Shown: positions 53,447 to 62,160, numbered from the stretch's first letter. The stretch: DNA of 64,000 bases from Bradyrhizobium erythrophlei (GCF_900129425.1 NZ_LT670817.1:1054001-1118000), one strand, 5' to 3'. Numbers and translations are program-made. Notes: generated from the sequence alone by a model not told the origin.

Positions 53447-55408
53447 ATGGGTTCCGACATGACCAATGTGCCCGTGCCGAAAGACCGCGACGGCGTCGAT
53501 CAGGACCAGTTCCTGACCATCCTGTCGCGCGAAGATGCGCTTGAGCGGTTCGAAGCCGCGCTGTTTCCGCGCCCGATCCCGAGCGAGCCGCGGCCGGTCG
53601 CCGACGTACTCGGCTGCGCGCTTGCCGTGGATATCGTGGCCCCGATCGACGTGCCGCCGTTCGATCGATCCAATGTCGACGGCTTTGCGGTGCGCTCGGC
53701 CGATCTCGCGCGGGCGAGTGAAGCGGCGCCGGTCCGCGTCATCTTGAACGACGAAGTAATCGCGTGCGGCACCGCGCCGACGCGGCCGGTGCTGTCGGGA
53801 ACGGCCACGTCGATCGCGACCGGCGGTCCGGTGCCGCGCGGCGCCGATGCCATCGTCATGGTCGAGCATACCCAGCCTGCTGGCCTCCGCGCGATCGAGA
53901 TCAGACGGGCCGCCTCGCCGGGACAATTCATCTCCTATGCCGGCTCCGACATCGCGCGCGGCGAGGCGCTGCTGCGCGCCGGCACCCTGATCGGATCGCG
54001 CGAGATCGGCATGCTCGCGGCCTCCGGCATCGCGCAGGTTTCGGTCGCGCGCCGGCCACGGGTCGCTGTCATCTCCACCGGCGACGAACTGGTGCAGCCG
54101 GGCGGCCCGCTGCGGCCGGCCGCGATCTACGACACCAACGGCGCCATCGTCACCGCCGCGGTGAGCGAGAATGGCGGCGATGCGATGTTTTTCGGTGCCA
54201 TTGCCGACGACGAGGAAAAACTCGAAGCCGCGATGCGCAAGGCGCTGGAAACCAGCGACATGCTGGTGCTGTCCGGCGGCACCTCGAAGGGCGCCGGCGA
54301 CGTCTCCCATCGCATCATCGCGCGGCTGGGAAAACCCGGCATCATCGCCCATGGTGTGGCGCTGAAACCGGGCAAGCCGCTGTGTCTCGCGGTCTGCGAC
54401 GGCAAGCCGGTGGTGATCCTGCCGGGATTTCCGACCTCGGCGATGTTCACCTTCCACGACATGATCGTGCCGGTGCTGCGCCGCATGGCTGGCCTGCCGC
54501 CGCGCTCCGATGCCAAGGTGATGGCAAGAGTTCCGGTGCGGATTGCTTCCGAACTCGGCCGCACCGAATTCGTCATGGTCTCGCTGGTCGAAGGCGACGA
54601 CGGCTTGATCGCCTATCCCTCCGGCAAGGGCTCCGGCGCCATCACCTCCTTCGCGCAGGCCGACGGTTTTTTGAAAATCGATGCGCTGGCCGATCAGATG
54701 CCTGTTGGCACCGAGGCCGAGGTGACGCTGTTCACGCCGCATGTGCGGGTGCCCGATCTCGTGATCGTCGGCAGCCACTGCACCGGGCTTGATCTCGTGA
54801 CCGCGCCGCTTTCGCGCGCCGGTCTCTCGGTGCGTTCGATTGCGGTGGGAAGTCTGGGCGGTCTCGCTGCAGCCAAGCGCGGCGAGTGCGATTTCGCGCC
54901 GATCCATCTGTTCGACGAGGCGAGCGAGACCTACAACACGCCGTTTCTCGCCGACGGACTTGAATTGATTGCGGGCTGGCGGCGGATGCAGGGCATCGTG
55001 TTTCGCTCGGGCGACAAGCGGTTCGAAGGGTTGAGCGCGCAAGGCGCGGTGCGCGCGGCGCTCGCCGATCCCACCTGTATCATGGTCAACCGCAACCAGG
55101 GCGCGGGCACACGCATCCTGATCGATCGGCTGCTCGGCGGGGCGCGTCCCGACGGCTACTGGAACCAGCCGAAGTCGCACAACGCGGTCGCCGCGGCGAT
55201 CGCGCAGCACCGCGCCGACTGGGGCATGACGATCGCGCCGGTCGCGCATGCGGCCGGGCTCGGATTCATTCCGCTGGCGGAAGAGCATTATGACTTCGCG
55301 CTGGTGACGGCGCGTAAAAATCGCCCCGCGGTGCAGGCGTTTCTGGAGGCGCTGGCGTCCGAGGAAAGCCGCGCGGCGCTGGAAGCGGCGGGGTTTCGGA
55401 AGGCGTAA
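53447..55408 (+). CDS. MoeA-type molybdopterin molybdenumtransferase fused to PBP-like domain
   Basis: 653 residues from ATG 53447; ATG 53459 is also possible. Residues 1 to about 420 are MoeA: RSNVDGFAVR, TGGPVPRGADAIVMVEHT, ISTGDELVQPG (with the Glu), LSGGTSKGAGD and ILPGFPTSAM. From about 440 a PBP-superfamily domain follows: VIVGSHCTGLDL, GSLGGLAAAKRGECDFAPIHL, VNRNQGAGTRILIDRLL and AIAQHRADWGM. MoeA-PBP fusions are known in archaea and some bacteria. The PBP part could sense the substrate (tungstate or molybdate) and feed the metal to MoeA. It is coupled to the divergent MoeA-like gene upstream. Confidence 0.9.
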   Translation: MGSDMTNVPVPKDRDGVDQDQFLTILSREDALERFEAALFPRPIPSEPRPVADVLGCALAVDIVAPIDVPPFDRSNVDGFAVRSADLARASEAAPVRVILNDEVIACGTAPTRPVLSGTATSIATGGPVPRGADAIVMVEHTQPAGLRAIEIRRAASPGQFISYAGSDIARGEALLRAGTLIGSREIGMLAASGIAQVSVARRPRVAVISTGDELVQPGGPLRPAAIYDTNGAIVTAAVSENGGDAMFFGAIADDEEKLEAAMRKALETSDMLVLSGGTSKGAGDVSHRIIARLGKPGIIAHGVALKPGKPLCLAVCDGKPVVILPGFPTSAMFTFHDMIVPVLRRMAGLPPRSDAKVMARVPVRIASELGRTEFVMVSLVEGDDGLIAYPSGKGSGAITSFAQADGFLKIDALADQMPVGTEAEVTLFTPHVRVPDLVIVGSHCTGLDLVTAPLSRAGLSVRSIAVGSLGGLAAAKRGECDFAPIHLFDEASETYNTPFLADGLELIAGWRRMQGIVFRSGDKRFEGLSAQGAVRAALADPTCIMVNRNQGAGTRILIDRLLGGARPDGYWNQPKSHNAVAAAIAQHRADWGMTIAPVAHAAGLGFIPLAEEHYDFALVTARKNRPAVQAFLEALASEESRAALEAAGFRKA

Positions 55409-55423
55409 CGATTTCTCTCAACG

Positions 55424-55543
55424 AGTCGTCCCCGCGAAAACGGGGGGCCCATTACAACCGTCGTAAGTGATAGCAAAAGGCGACTGCTACAGCGTTTCAC
55501 CGAAGGGGCACGGCGTATGGGTCCCTGCGTTCGCAGGGACGAC
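55424..55543. repeat. palindromic intergenic repeat
   Basis: The unit begins with GTCGTCCCCGCGAAAACGGGG and ends with TATGGGTCCCTGCGTTCGCA followed by GGGACGAC. The outer GTCGTCC/GGACGAC arms and both inner hairpins are clear. Such repeats are widespread in Bradyrhizobium/Rhodopseudomonas intergenic DNA. It lies between convergent genes (MoeA-PBP and the SDR) and may act as a two-way terminator. Confidence 0.65.
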
Positions 55544-55561
55544 AGCGGAAATGGAGCCCAA

Positions 55562-56302
55562 TCAAATGAACGCCAGACCGCCATTCAACACAATCGTCTG
55601 TCCGGTCATGTAGTCGTTGCCGAGCACCATCAGCACCGCCTGCGCCACCTCGTCGGGATGCCCGAGGCGGCCAACCGGAATGTTGCGCGCGAGATCGGAA
55701 CGGCCGCGCATCATGTCGGTTTCGATCAGCGAGGGCGCCACCGCGTTGACCGTGATGCCTTCCTTGACCAGCCGCGCCGCGTAGCCGCGGGTCAATCCTT
55801 CCATGCCGGCTTTGGACGCATTGTAGTGCACGCCGATCGCGCCGGCGCCGCGCGCCGCGCCGGACGAGATGTTGACGATGCGGCCCCATTTTTTGGCGCG
55901 CATCGCGGGCACGACGGCCTGCGTGCAGAGAAAAGCCGATTTGAGGTTGACCGCAATGGTCTGATCGAAGTCAGCTTCGGTGAGATCGTCGATGCCGCGC
56001 ACGATCGCCATGCCGGCATTGTTGATCAGGATATCGATCGGACCGAGGGCCGCTACGGTGTGATCGACCAGTTTTGCGACGGCGGCCGCTTGCGCGACGT
56101 CGGCGGCGATGGCGATCGCGCGGCCACCCAACTCCTTGATCCCGGCGACGACCGCATCGGCTTCACCGGCGCGTTCCCGATAGTTGACCGCGACCGCGGC
56201 GCCCGCCTCGGCGAGTGCGATGGCAATCGCCGCTCCGATGCCGCGCGATGCGCCTGTTACCAGAGCGGTGTGGCCGTTCAGATTAGGCTTGATGGGGATG
56301 AT
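55562..56302 (-). CDS. SDR-family oxidoreductase without a standard start codon
   Basis: 246 residues when read from an ATC at 56302, preceded at six bases by AAGGA. The N-terminal cofactor loop TGASRGIG lies in frame well ahead of the first TTG (56131), so the true start must be upstream, yet no ATG, GTG or TTG exists in this frame before the mobA region. ATC or CTG initiation, or an error, is implied. The rest is a normal classical SDR: INNAG, NISSGAARGAG, YNASK with Tyr and Lys, and a C-terminal VLNGG. It resembles 3-oxoacyl-ACP reductase-like SDRs. Its place between cofactor genes does not show its substrate. Confidence 0.8.
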   Translation of the reverse strand: MIPIKPNLNGHTALVTGASRGIGAAIAIALAEAGAAVAVNYRERAGEADAVVAGIKELGGRAIAIAADVAQAAAVAKLVDHTVAALGPIDILINNAGMAIVRGIDDLTEADFDQTIAVNLKSAFLCTQAVVPAMRAKKWGRIVNISSGAARGAGAIGVHYNASKAGMEGLTRGYAARLVKEGITVNAVAPSLIETDMMRGRSDLARNIPVGRLGHPDEVAQAVLMVLGNDYMTGQTIVLNGGLAFI

Positions 56303-56327
56303 CGAAAGTCCTTGCTCGCGATGAAAA

Positions 56328-56999
56328 CTACCCCCCGTCCAGCGCCGCCAGCCGCTCGGCCGCGGCGATGTCGTCCATGGTGTTGGCGTTGAAGAACGGA
56401 TCGAGCTGCTCGACCGGCCACTCCACGGTGGCGAGAGGGTAGCGCGCGGTCCAGCGATCGATCTTTCTGATGTCTTCGACCACCAGCGCGTGGCGAAGTT
56501 GTTCGCGCAAGGCCACGCTCCATAGTCCGATCACCGGATGCGACTGTCCGTCGGAGGCGGCGACCGCGAGCTGCGCGTTCTCCTCCGCGCGGGCGCGATG
56601 CAGCCGTGCGACGAGATCGCGCGGCAGGAACGGGCAGTCTGCCGCGGCGCTCAGAATAAATTCAACACCGGGCCGGTTGGCCGCGGCCCAGTCGAGTGCC
56701 GCCAAAATGCCGGCGAGCGGACCCGGGAAATTCTCCACGGTGTCGGGGATCACCGGCAGTCCAAAACCTGCGAAGCGCGCGGGATCGCCATTGGCGTTGA
56801 GGATCAGCCCGTCGCATTGCGGCTCCAGCCGCGCGATCACGCGGGCGAGGATGGTGCGGCCGCCGATCTGACGCATCGGCTTGTCGCCGCCGCCCATCCG
56901 CCGCGCCAGCCCGCCGGCGAGCAGCACGCCGGGTGTCGCCGGCGCGTCACTTGACGTCGCCGGCGCGTCGCTTGACGTCGCCCGATTTTCATTCGTCAC
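56328..56999 (-). CDS. mobA: molybdenum cofactor guanylyltransferase
   Basis: 223 residues from GTG 56999, overlapping the fdhD stop by 11 bases with AAGGGCGG upstream; a longer start at 57068 would run further into fdhD. The nucleotide motif LLAGGLARRMGGGDKPM (about 27-43) is the GTP-binding loop, and AAADCPFLP gives the metal Asp. It joins GMP to Mo/W-pterin to form the bis-MGD cofactor of formate dehydrogenase. Before the GTP loop a 7-residue segment (ATSSDAP) is doubled. It forms an operon with fdhD. Confidence 0.9.
   Translation of the reverse strand: MTNENRATSSDAPATSSDAPATPGVLLAGGLARRMGGGDKPMRQIGGRTILARVIARLEPQCDGLILNANGDPARFAGFGLPVIPDTVENFPGPLAGILAALDWAAANRPGVEFILSAAADCPFLPRDLVARLHRARAEENAQLAVAASDGQSHPVIGLWSVALREQLRHALVVEDIRKIDRWTARYPLATVEWPVEQLDPFFNANTMDDIAAAERLAALDGG
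56940..56981 (-). repeat. 21-bp tandem duplication inside mobA
   Basis: Two copies of a 21-base unit (56940-56960 and 56961-56981) differ at one position and encode the doubled ATSSDAP near the MobA N-terminus. The reading frame is kept. It probably varies between strains. Confidence 0.85.
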
Positions 57000-57879
57000 G
57001 GTCGCCGCCCTTGCGCTTGTGCCGCGCGGATTCTTCCTCGACGAAAGCGAGGTTCTGGTCGTAGACAATACGCTCCTGGCCCGACAGCGCGATGAACCGT
57101 TTGCCGCGTGCGCGCCCGATCAGGGTCAATCCGACCTGCCGCGCCAGATCGACGCCCCAGGCGGTGAAGCCGGAGCGCGACACCAGGATCGGGATTCCCA
57201 TCCGCACCGTCTTGATGATCATCTCGGAGGTCAGCCGCCCGGTGGTGTATAAAATCTTGTCGGCGGGATCGACGCCGTGGCGATAGATCCAGCCTGCGAT
57301 CTTGTCGACAGCGTTGTGGCGGCCGACGTCTTCGGTGTAGCAGACCGGCGTTCCCTGCTTGCACAATACGCAGCCGTGGATGGCGCCGGCCTCGAGATAG
57401 AGTGAGGGCATGGTGTTGATCGCATGCGTCATCTGGTAGAGCCAGGACGTCCGCAGTTCCGCCTTGGGAAGTGCCACGTTTTCGACCGCCTCCAGGAGAT
57501 CGCCGAACGTGGTGCCTTGCGCGCAGCCCGATGTCTGCGTGCGCTTCTTTAGTTTCGCTTCGAAATTGGTGTGGTGCTCGGTGCGCACCACCACCACCTG
57601 GAGATCGTCGTCATATTCGACCTCGGTGACGACGTCGTCGTATTTCAGCATGTTCTGGTTGAGCAGATAGCCGAGCGCCAGATATTCCGGATAATCGCCG
57701 ATCGTCATCATGGTGACGATCTCCTGCGCGTTCAGGTACAACGTCAGCGGCCGCTCGACGGGGACGTTGATTTCGACGGTGGCCCCGGTCTGATCGGTGC
57801 CGGCGACGCGTTCGGTCAGCCGCGGATCCCCGGGATTCGGAACGATCAGTGGGACGGGTGCTTTGTCGATCTTCATCAT
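56989..57879 (-). CDS. fdhD: formate dehydrogenase accessory sulfurtransferase
   Basis: 296 residues from ATG 57879. FdhD family features: PVERPLTLYLNAQEIVTMM, TIGDYPEYLALGYLL, the sulfur-carrying loop TSGCAQGTTFGD, TEDVGRHNAVDKI and RMGIPILVSRSGFTAWGVDLA. FdhD takes sulfur from a cysteine desulfurase and puts it on the molybdenum/tungsten of formate dehydrogenase, and binds bis-MGD. Enterobacterial FdhD has CxxC in the loop; here it is C-A-Q-G with one Cys. A further Cys pair (GCVLCKQG) occurs downstream. It overlaps mobA and is divergent from mobB. Confidence 0.94.
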   Translation of the reverse strand: MMKIDKAPVPLIVPNPGDPRLTERVAGTDQTGATVEINVPVERPLTLYLNAQEIVTMMTIGDYPEYLALGYLLNQNMLKYDDVVTEVEYDDDLQVVVVRTEHHTNFEAKLKKRTQTSGCAQGTTFGDLLEAVENVALPKAELRTSWLYQMTHAINTMPSLYLEAGAIHGCVLCKQGTPVCYTEDVGRHNAVDKIAGWIYRHGVDPADKILYTTGRLTSEMIIKTVRMGIPILVSRSGFTAWGVDLARQVGLTLIGRARGKRFIALSGQERIVYDQNLAFVEEESARHKRKGGDRDE

Positions 57880-57972
57880 AGGTTACAGGGTAGCATGACA
57901 TCTCCCGTTGCCCGATATAAAGCACCTCAGGACAAAGCATAGCCCGGTTCCGCCGGCGGCTCGGAGAAATCG

Positions 57973-58500
57973 ATGAAAGTGATTGGCCTCGCCGGGTGGA
58001 GCGGCGCCGGCAAGACCACGCTGCTTTCGCGGGTCATCCCGTATTTTATCAAGCAGGGCCTTCGCGTGTCCGTGATCAAGCACGCCCATCACGAATTCGA
58101 CGTCGACGTGCCGGGCAAGGATTCCTGGGTGCACCGTCAGTCGGGTGCGGCGGAAGTCCTGGTGTCTTCCGCCCGGCGATGGGCCCTGATGCATGAATTG
58201 CGCGGCGCCGCCGAGCCGCGGCTGCCGGAATTGCTGACGAAGATGTCGCGGGTCGATTTGGTCGTCGTCGAAGGCTTCAAGCGCGCGCCGCACCGCAAGA
58301 TCGAGGTGCATCGCGCCGCCAACGGCAAGCCAATGCTGTTCCCGGACGATCCCGGCATTGCCGGCATCGCCACCGATACGGCGGTTGAAACCACCCTGCC
58401 GGTCGCCCATCTCGATGACATCCCGGCCATCGCGGCTATGATGCAGGGGGCGGCGATCCCAGTCGAAGACGTGCTGGCGCAAGGCGTCCCCGAAACCTGA
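57973..58500 (+). CDS. mobB: molybdopterin-guanine dinucleotide biosynthesis adaptor
   Basis: 175 residues from ATG 57973. P-loop GWSGAGKTT (about 8-16), IKHAHHEFDVDVPGKDSW with conserved His/Asp, and VVVEGFKRAPHRKIEV are typical of MobB. This GTP-binding protein assists MobA in guanylation of the cofactor. Its stop is eight bases before moeA, so both are in one operon. The upstream fdhD-mobA pair is divergent, with a shared 93-base promoter region. Confidence 0.92.
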   Translation: MKVIGLAGWSGAGKTTLLSRVIPYFIKQGLRVSVIKHAHHEFDVDVPGKDSWVHRQSGAAEVLVSSARRWALMHELRGAAEPRLPELLTKMSRVDLVVVEGFKRAPHRKIEVHRAANGKPMLFPDDPGIAGIATDTAVETTLPVAHLDDIPAIAAMMQGAAIPVEDVLAQGVPET

Positions 58501-58508
58501 GAGCCAAA

Positions 58509-59765
58509 ATGGCGCAATTGTCCGACGATTGCTTTGCCTTCGGCGGGCCGATGATGTCGGTCGATGAGGCCGTAAGGATCATCGCCGCGCGGGTGACGGC
58601 GGTACGTGAGGTCGAGACCGTCCCGCTTAACCAGGCCGACGGCCGCATCCTCGCTTCCGATATTTCCGCGCCATTGCCGCTGCCGCCCTTCACCAATTCC
58701 GCCGTCGACGGTTATGCGGTGCGCGGCGGCGATCTTCCGCATCAGGAGGAAGCGGCATTTCCCGTGACCGGGCGCGTCCAGGCCGGCGCATCGGCGCAAG
58801 CGCCGGCCAAGCCAGGCCACGCCACGCGGATTTTCACCGGCGCGCCGATGCCCGATGGCGCCGACACCGTGTTCATGCAGGAAGATGTCCGTATCGACGG
58901 AGACGGCCGGGTCGTCCTCCCGGCCGGTCTGAAACCCGGCGCCAATGTGCGCCCCGCAGGCGAGGATATTCCGATCGGGTCTTCGGCGCTGGCCGCCGGC
59001 CGGCGGCTGCGGCCGCAGGATGTCGGGCTGATGGCCGCCTTCGGCCTGACCGATGTCGGGGTGATCAGGCGCATCCGGGTCGCGGTGTTTTCCACCGGCA
59101 ATGAACTGGTATCGCCGGGGGCACCGCGCGCCGCGGCGCAACAGTTCGACTCCAACCGCTTCATGCTGATGGCGATGCTGGGCCGGCTCGGCTGCGCGGT
59201 CAGCGATCTCGGTATTGTCGGCGACGACCGCGCGTCGCTGGCATCAGGCCTGAAGCAGGTCGCTGGCACCCATGACCTGATCCTGACCACCGGCGGCGTA
59301 TCGACCGGCGAAGAGGACCACGTCAAGGCCAGTGTCGAAAGCGCAGGCTCCCTGGTGCTGTGGCGGATGGCGATCAAGCCCGGGCGTCCCGTCGCCATGG
59401 GCATTGTCGACGGCACGCCGTTCATCGGACTGCCGGGCAATCCGGTGGCGAGTTTTGTCACCTTCGTCCATGTGGTGCGCCCGACCGTGCTGGCGCTGGC
59501 GGGCGCCGCGCCCCAGCCGCTGGTTCCGATGCCGGTCCGCGCCGCCTTCAGCTACAAGAAGAAAATCGCCCGCCGCGAATATGTCCGGGTCACGCTGCGC
59601 AAAGCGCCCGACGGCGTGCTCGAAGCGACGAAATTTCCGCGCGAGGGGGCGGGACTGCTGTCGTCGCTGGTCGACACCGACGGGCTGGTGGAACTCGGCG
59701 AAACAATCACGCGGGTCGAGCCTGGCCAGACCGTTGGGTTTTTGTCCTATGCGAGCCTGACCTGA
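58509..59765 (+). CDS. moeA: molybdopterin molybdenumtransferase
   Basis: 418 residues from ATG 58509, a normal MoeA length. All catalytic marks are present: NSAVDGYAVR, TGAPMPDGADTVFMQED, FSTGNELVSPG (Glu), LTTGGVSTGEEDH and GLPGNPVASFV. It inserts molybdate into adenylated molybdopterin, or tungstate if that is supplied. Within eight bases of mobB. It is the most regular of the three MoeA-like proteins here, so the housekeeping MoeA function is likely its job. Confidence 0.93.
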   Translation: MAQLSDDCFAFGGPMMSVDEAVRIIAARVTAVREVETVPLNQADGRILASDISAPLPLPPFTNSAVDGYAVRGGDLPHQEEAAFPVTGRVQAGASAQAPAKPGHATRIFTGAPMPDGADTVFMQEDVRIDGDGRVVLPAGLKPGANVRPAGEDIPIGSSALAAGRRLRPQDVGLMAAFGLTDVGVIRRIRVAVFSTGNELVSPGAPRAAAQQFDSNRFMLMAMLGRLGCAVSDLGIVGDDRASLASGLKQVAGTHDLILTTGGVSTGEEDHVKASVESAGSLVLWRMAIKPGRPVAMGIVDGTPFIGLPGNPVASFVTFVHVVRPTVLALAGAAPQPLVPMPVRAAFSYKKKIARREYVRVTLRKAPDGVLEATKFPREGAGLLSSLVDTDGLVELGETITRVEPGQTVGFLSYASLT

Positions 59766-59826
59766 TCCTCGCCGCAACAGGCGATGTCCGTTGACGATGC
59801 CGGCCCGCTTCGCCATGTAGGTGCGC

Positions 59827-60102
59827 ATGACCACGACCAGGCTCGATCTCACCGGACTTAAATGTCCGTTGCCGGCATTGAAAACACGCAAGGCGCTGAA
59901 GGCGTTGCAGCCGGGCGATCTCCTGGAGGTGCACTGCACCGATCCCCTGTCGGTGATCGACATCCCCAATTTGATCCGGGAAACCGGCGATAAGGTCGAG
60001 ATTACCGAACGTGCGGAACGGCAGATCGTGTTCTTGATTGAAAAAGCGAATGGCCTGATAGAAAAGCCGAATGACGTGTCGCCTGGCGCCACGAGGCCGT
60101 AG
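59827..60102 (+). CDS. TusA/SirA-family sulfur-carrier protein
   Basis: 91 residues from ATG 59827, two codons after a GTG at 59821. LDLTGLKCPLPALKTRKAL has the conserved Cys-Pro of TusA, and LLEVHCTDPLSVIDIPNLI and FLIEK match the fold. TusA carries a persulfide from IscS to acceptors and is needed for Mo-cofactor sulfur supply in E. coli. It is 61 bases after moeA, so it may pass sulfur to FdhD or to cofactor synthesis. Confidence 0.88.
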   Translation: MTTTRLDLTGLKCPLPALKTRKALKALQPGDLLEVHCTDPLSVIDIPNLIRETGDKVEITERAERQIVFLIEKANGLIEKPNDVSPGATRP

Positions 60103-60450
60103 CTTCCTGCAGTCGAGCCGCCGAAACTCCTGACATCGCTACCATTTGCCTATCGACACCGACCCCGGCTTCTGTCCCAATTGTCATTCTCTGCGGGGGC
60201 GGGGCAGATTCGTGCCGGTATCATGGCGCGCAATCCTGGGCAGAGAATTCTGGGCGCCCGGACGGGCCAGGGCGAACCGCATATTCCGTCCCCTCAGGTG
60301 TTGAATTTTCGACTGCGCTCCGCGATCCCGGCGCATCTCGGAATGGTGCGGAGCAGCAAGGCCCATGCTTGCACGCCGTGGCAGAACTTAAGATAACGGG
60401 ATCGTGGACGGCAGACATGCCCGGCAAGGGTGGCTGTAGGGGAGGAAACG
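60103..60450. other. intergenic region before the MFS gene
   Basis: About 350 bases, no supported ORF. A GGGGAGGAAACG RBS ends it. Probably holds the promoter of the MFS gene. Confidence 0.4.
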
Positions 60451-62106
60451 ATGGCGACAATTGAACGCGCAGGAACGATGACCGGCGCCGGCGCGGGAAT
60501 TCTCGACCGCGAGCACACCATTGCAAAGGCCGGCTTCAACCGGTGGCTGGTGCCGCCGGCGGCGCTCTGCATTCATCTGTGCATCGGCATGGCCTACGGC
60601 TTCAGCGTGTTCTGGCTGCCGCTGTCGCGCGCGATCGGGCTGACGGCGTCGAAGGCCTGCCCCGACATGTCGCTGATGCAGGAACTCTTCACCACCACCT
60701 GCGACTGGCGCGTCGCCAGCCTCGGCTGGATGTTTACGCTGTTCTTCGTCCTGCTCGGCGTGTCCGCCGCGATCTGGGGTGGCTGGCTCGAGCGCGTCGG
60801 GCCGCGCAAGGCCGGCGTCGTTGCGGCGCTGTGCTGGGGCGGCGGCCTGATCATCGGTGCGTTCGGCGTTTACGTCCATCAGCTCTGGATCATGTGGCTC
60901 GGTGCCGGCGTCATCGGCGGCGTCGGTCTCGGCCTCGGTTACATTTCCCCGGTTTCGACGCTGATTAAATGGTTCCCGGACCACCGCGGCATGGCGACCG
61001 GATTTGCCATCGCCGGTTTCGGTGGCGGCGCCATGATCGGCGCGCCGCTGGCGAATTTGCTGATCAACTACTTCAAGACCTCGACCTCGGTCGGTGTCTG
61101 GGAAACCTTCGCCACCATGGGTGTGATCTATTTCGTCTTCATGATGATCGGCGCGTTCGCCTATCGCGTGTCGCCGGCCGGCTGGCGTCCCGACGGCTGG
61201 ACTCCGCCGAGCGAAAAAAAGACGATGATCTCCGAACATCACGTGCATCTCGACAACGCGCACAAGACGCCGCAGTTCTGGCTGATCTGGTGGGTGCTGT
61301 GTTTGAACGTGTCGGCCGGCATCGGGGTGATCGGCATGGCCTCGCCGATGCTGCAGGAAATATTCGCCGGCAAGCTGATCGGATTGCCCGATTTGAGCTT
61401 CAGCCAGCTTTCTGCTGAACAGAAAACCATCATCGCGGGGATTGCGGCCGGCTTCGCCGGCCTGATCTCGCTGTTCAACATCGGCGGCCGGGTGTTCTGG
61501 GCGTCGCTGTCGGACTATATCGGCCGCAAGAACACCTATTACTGTTTTTTCCTGCTCGGCATCGCGCTCTACGCGCTGGCGCCGACGTTCGCGGCGATCG
61601 GAAGCAAGGTTCTGTTCGTGCTCGCTTTCGGCATCATCCTGTCGATGTATGGCGGCGGCTTCGCGACGGTGCCGGCCTATCTCGCCGACATGTTCGGAAC
61701 GCAGTTCGTGGGCGCCATTCACGGGCGGCTGCTCACCGCGTGGTCGACCGCCGGCATCATCGGCCCGGTGGTGGTGAACTATCTCCGCGAGTTCCAGCTC
61801 GCCGCCGGGGTGCCGCGCGACCACCTCTATGACACCACCATGTACATCCTGTGCGCCATGCTGATCGCTGGCCTGATCTGCAACTACATGATCAAGCCCG
61901 TCGACCCCAAATGGCACATGAGTGCTGACGAGGTCGCCAAGCTGCAGGCGGCGAGCGCGACGAGCGCGGCCGGCGTGCAGCAAGGGTCGTTCGGCATCGG
62001 CAGGGGCGGATTCGATGGCAAAGCCGCGCTGTTCTGGGCCTTTGTCGGCATCCCGCTGGCCTGGGGTGTGTACAAGACGCTGGAAAGCGCGATCAAGATC
62101 TTCTGA
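60451..62106 (+). CDS. MFS transporter, oxalate/formate antiporter (OFA) family
   Basis: 551 residues from ATG 60451 (GGGGAGGAAACG upstream). About twelve membrane segments in two halves. The first opens with HLCIGMAYGFSVFWLPLSRAIG, typical of OFA proteins, and the inter-helix loop WGGWLERVGPRKAG is the MFS motif A region. It is longer than usual through the central loop and C-terminus. OxlT-like members swap oxalate for formate. Its position between FDH maturation genes and a formate dehydrogenase subunit supports formate or a related acid as substrate. A terminator follows. Confidence 0.87.
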   Translation: MATIERAGTMTGAGAGILDREHTIAKAGFNRWLVPPAALCIHLCIGMAYGFSVFWLPLSRAIGLTASKACPDMSLMQELFTTTCDWRVASLGWMFTLFFVLLGVSAAIWGGWLERVGPRKAGVVAALCWGGGLIIGAFGVYVHQLWIMWLGAGVIGGVGLGLGYISPVSTLIKWFPDHRGMATGFAIAGFGGGAMIGAPLANLLINYFKTSTSVGVWETFATMGVIYFVFMMIGAFAYRVSPAGWRPDGWTPPSEKKTMISEHHVHLDNAHKTPQFWLIWWVLCLNVSAGIGVIGMASPMLQEIFAGKLIGLPDLSFSQLSAEQKTIIAGIAAGFAGLISLFNIGGRVFWASLSDYIGRKNTYYCFFLLGIALYALAPTFAAIGSKVLFVLAFGIILSMYGGGFATVPAYLADMFGTQFVGAIHGRLLTAWSTAGIIGPVVVNYLREFQLAAGVPRDHLYDTTMYILCAMLIAGLICNYMIKPVDPKWHMSADEVAKLQAASATSAAGVQQGSFGIGRGGFDGKAALFWAFVGIPLAWGVYKTLESAIKIF

Positions 62107-62120
62107 CCGCCGCCTCACCG

Positions 62121-62160
62121 CCGCGGGACGTTCAAGTCGCGTCCCGCGGACACCGTTTTT
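62121..62160 (+). terminator. Rho-independent terminator after the MFS gene
   Basis: A perfect 10-bp stem CCGCGGGACG (62121-62130) / CGTCCCGCGG (62140-62149) with a nine-base loop is followed by TTTTT at 62156-62160. It lies 14 bases after the MFS stop, on the gene's strand. Confidence 0.8.

Noticed and set aside
53234..55288. 684-residue minus-strand open frame
   Set aside because: It is antisense to the MoeA-PBP fusion in high-GC DNA, is Arg/His/Asp-rich and has no motif. Such shadows are common in this base composition.
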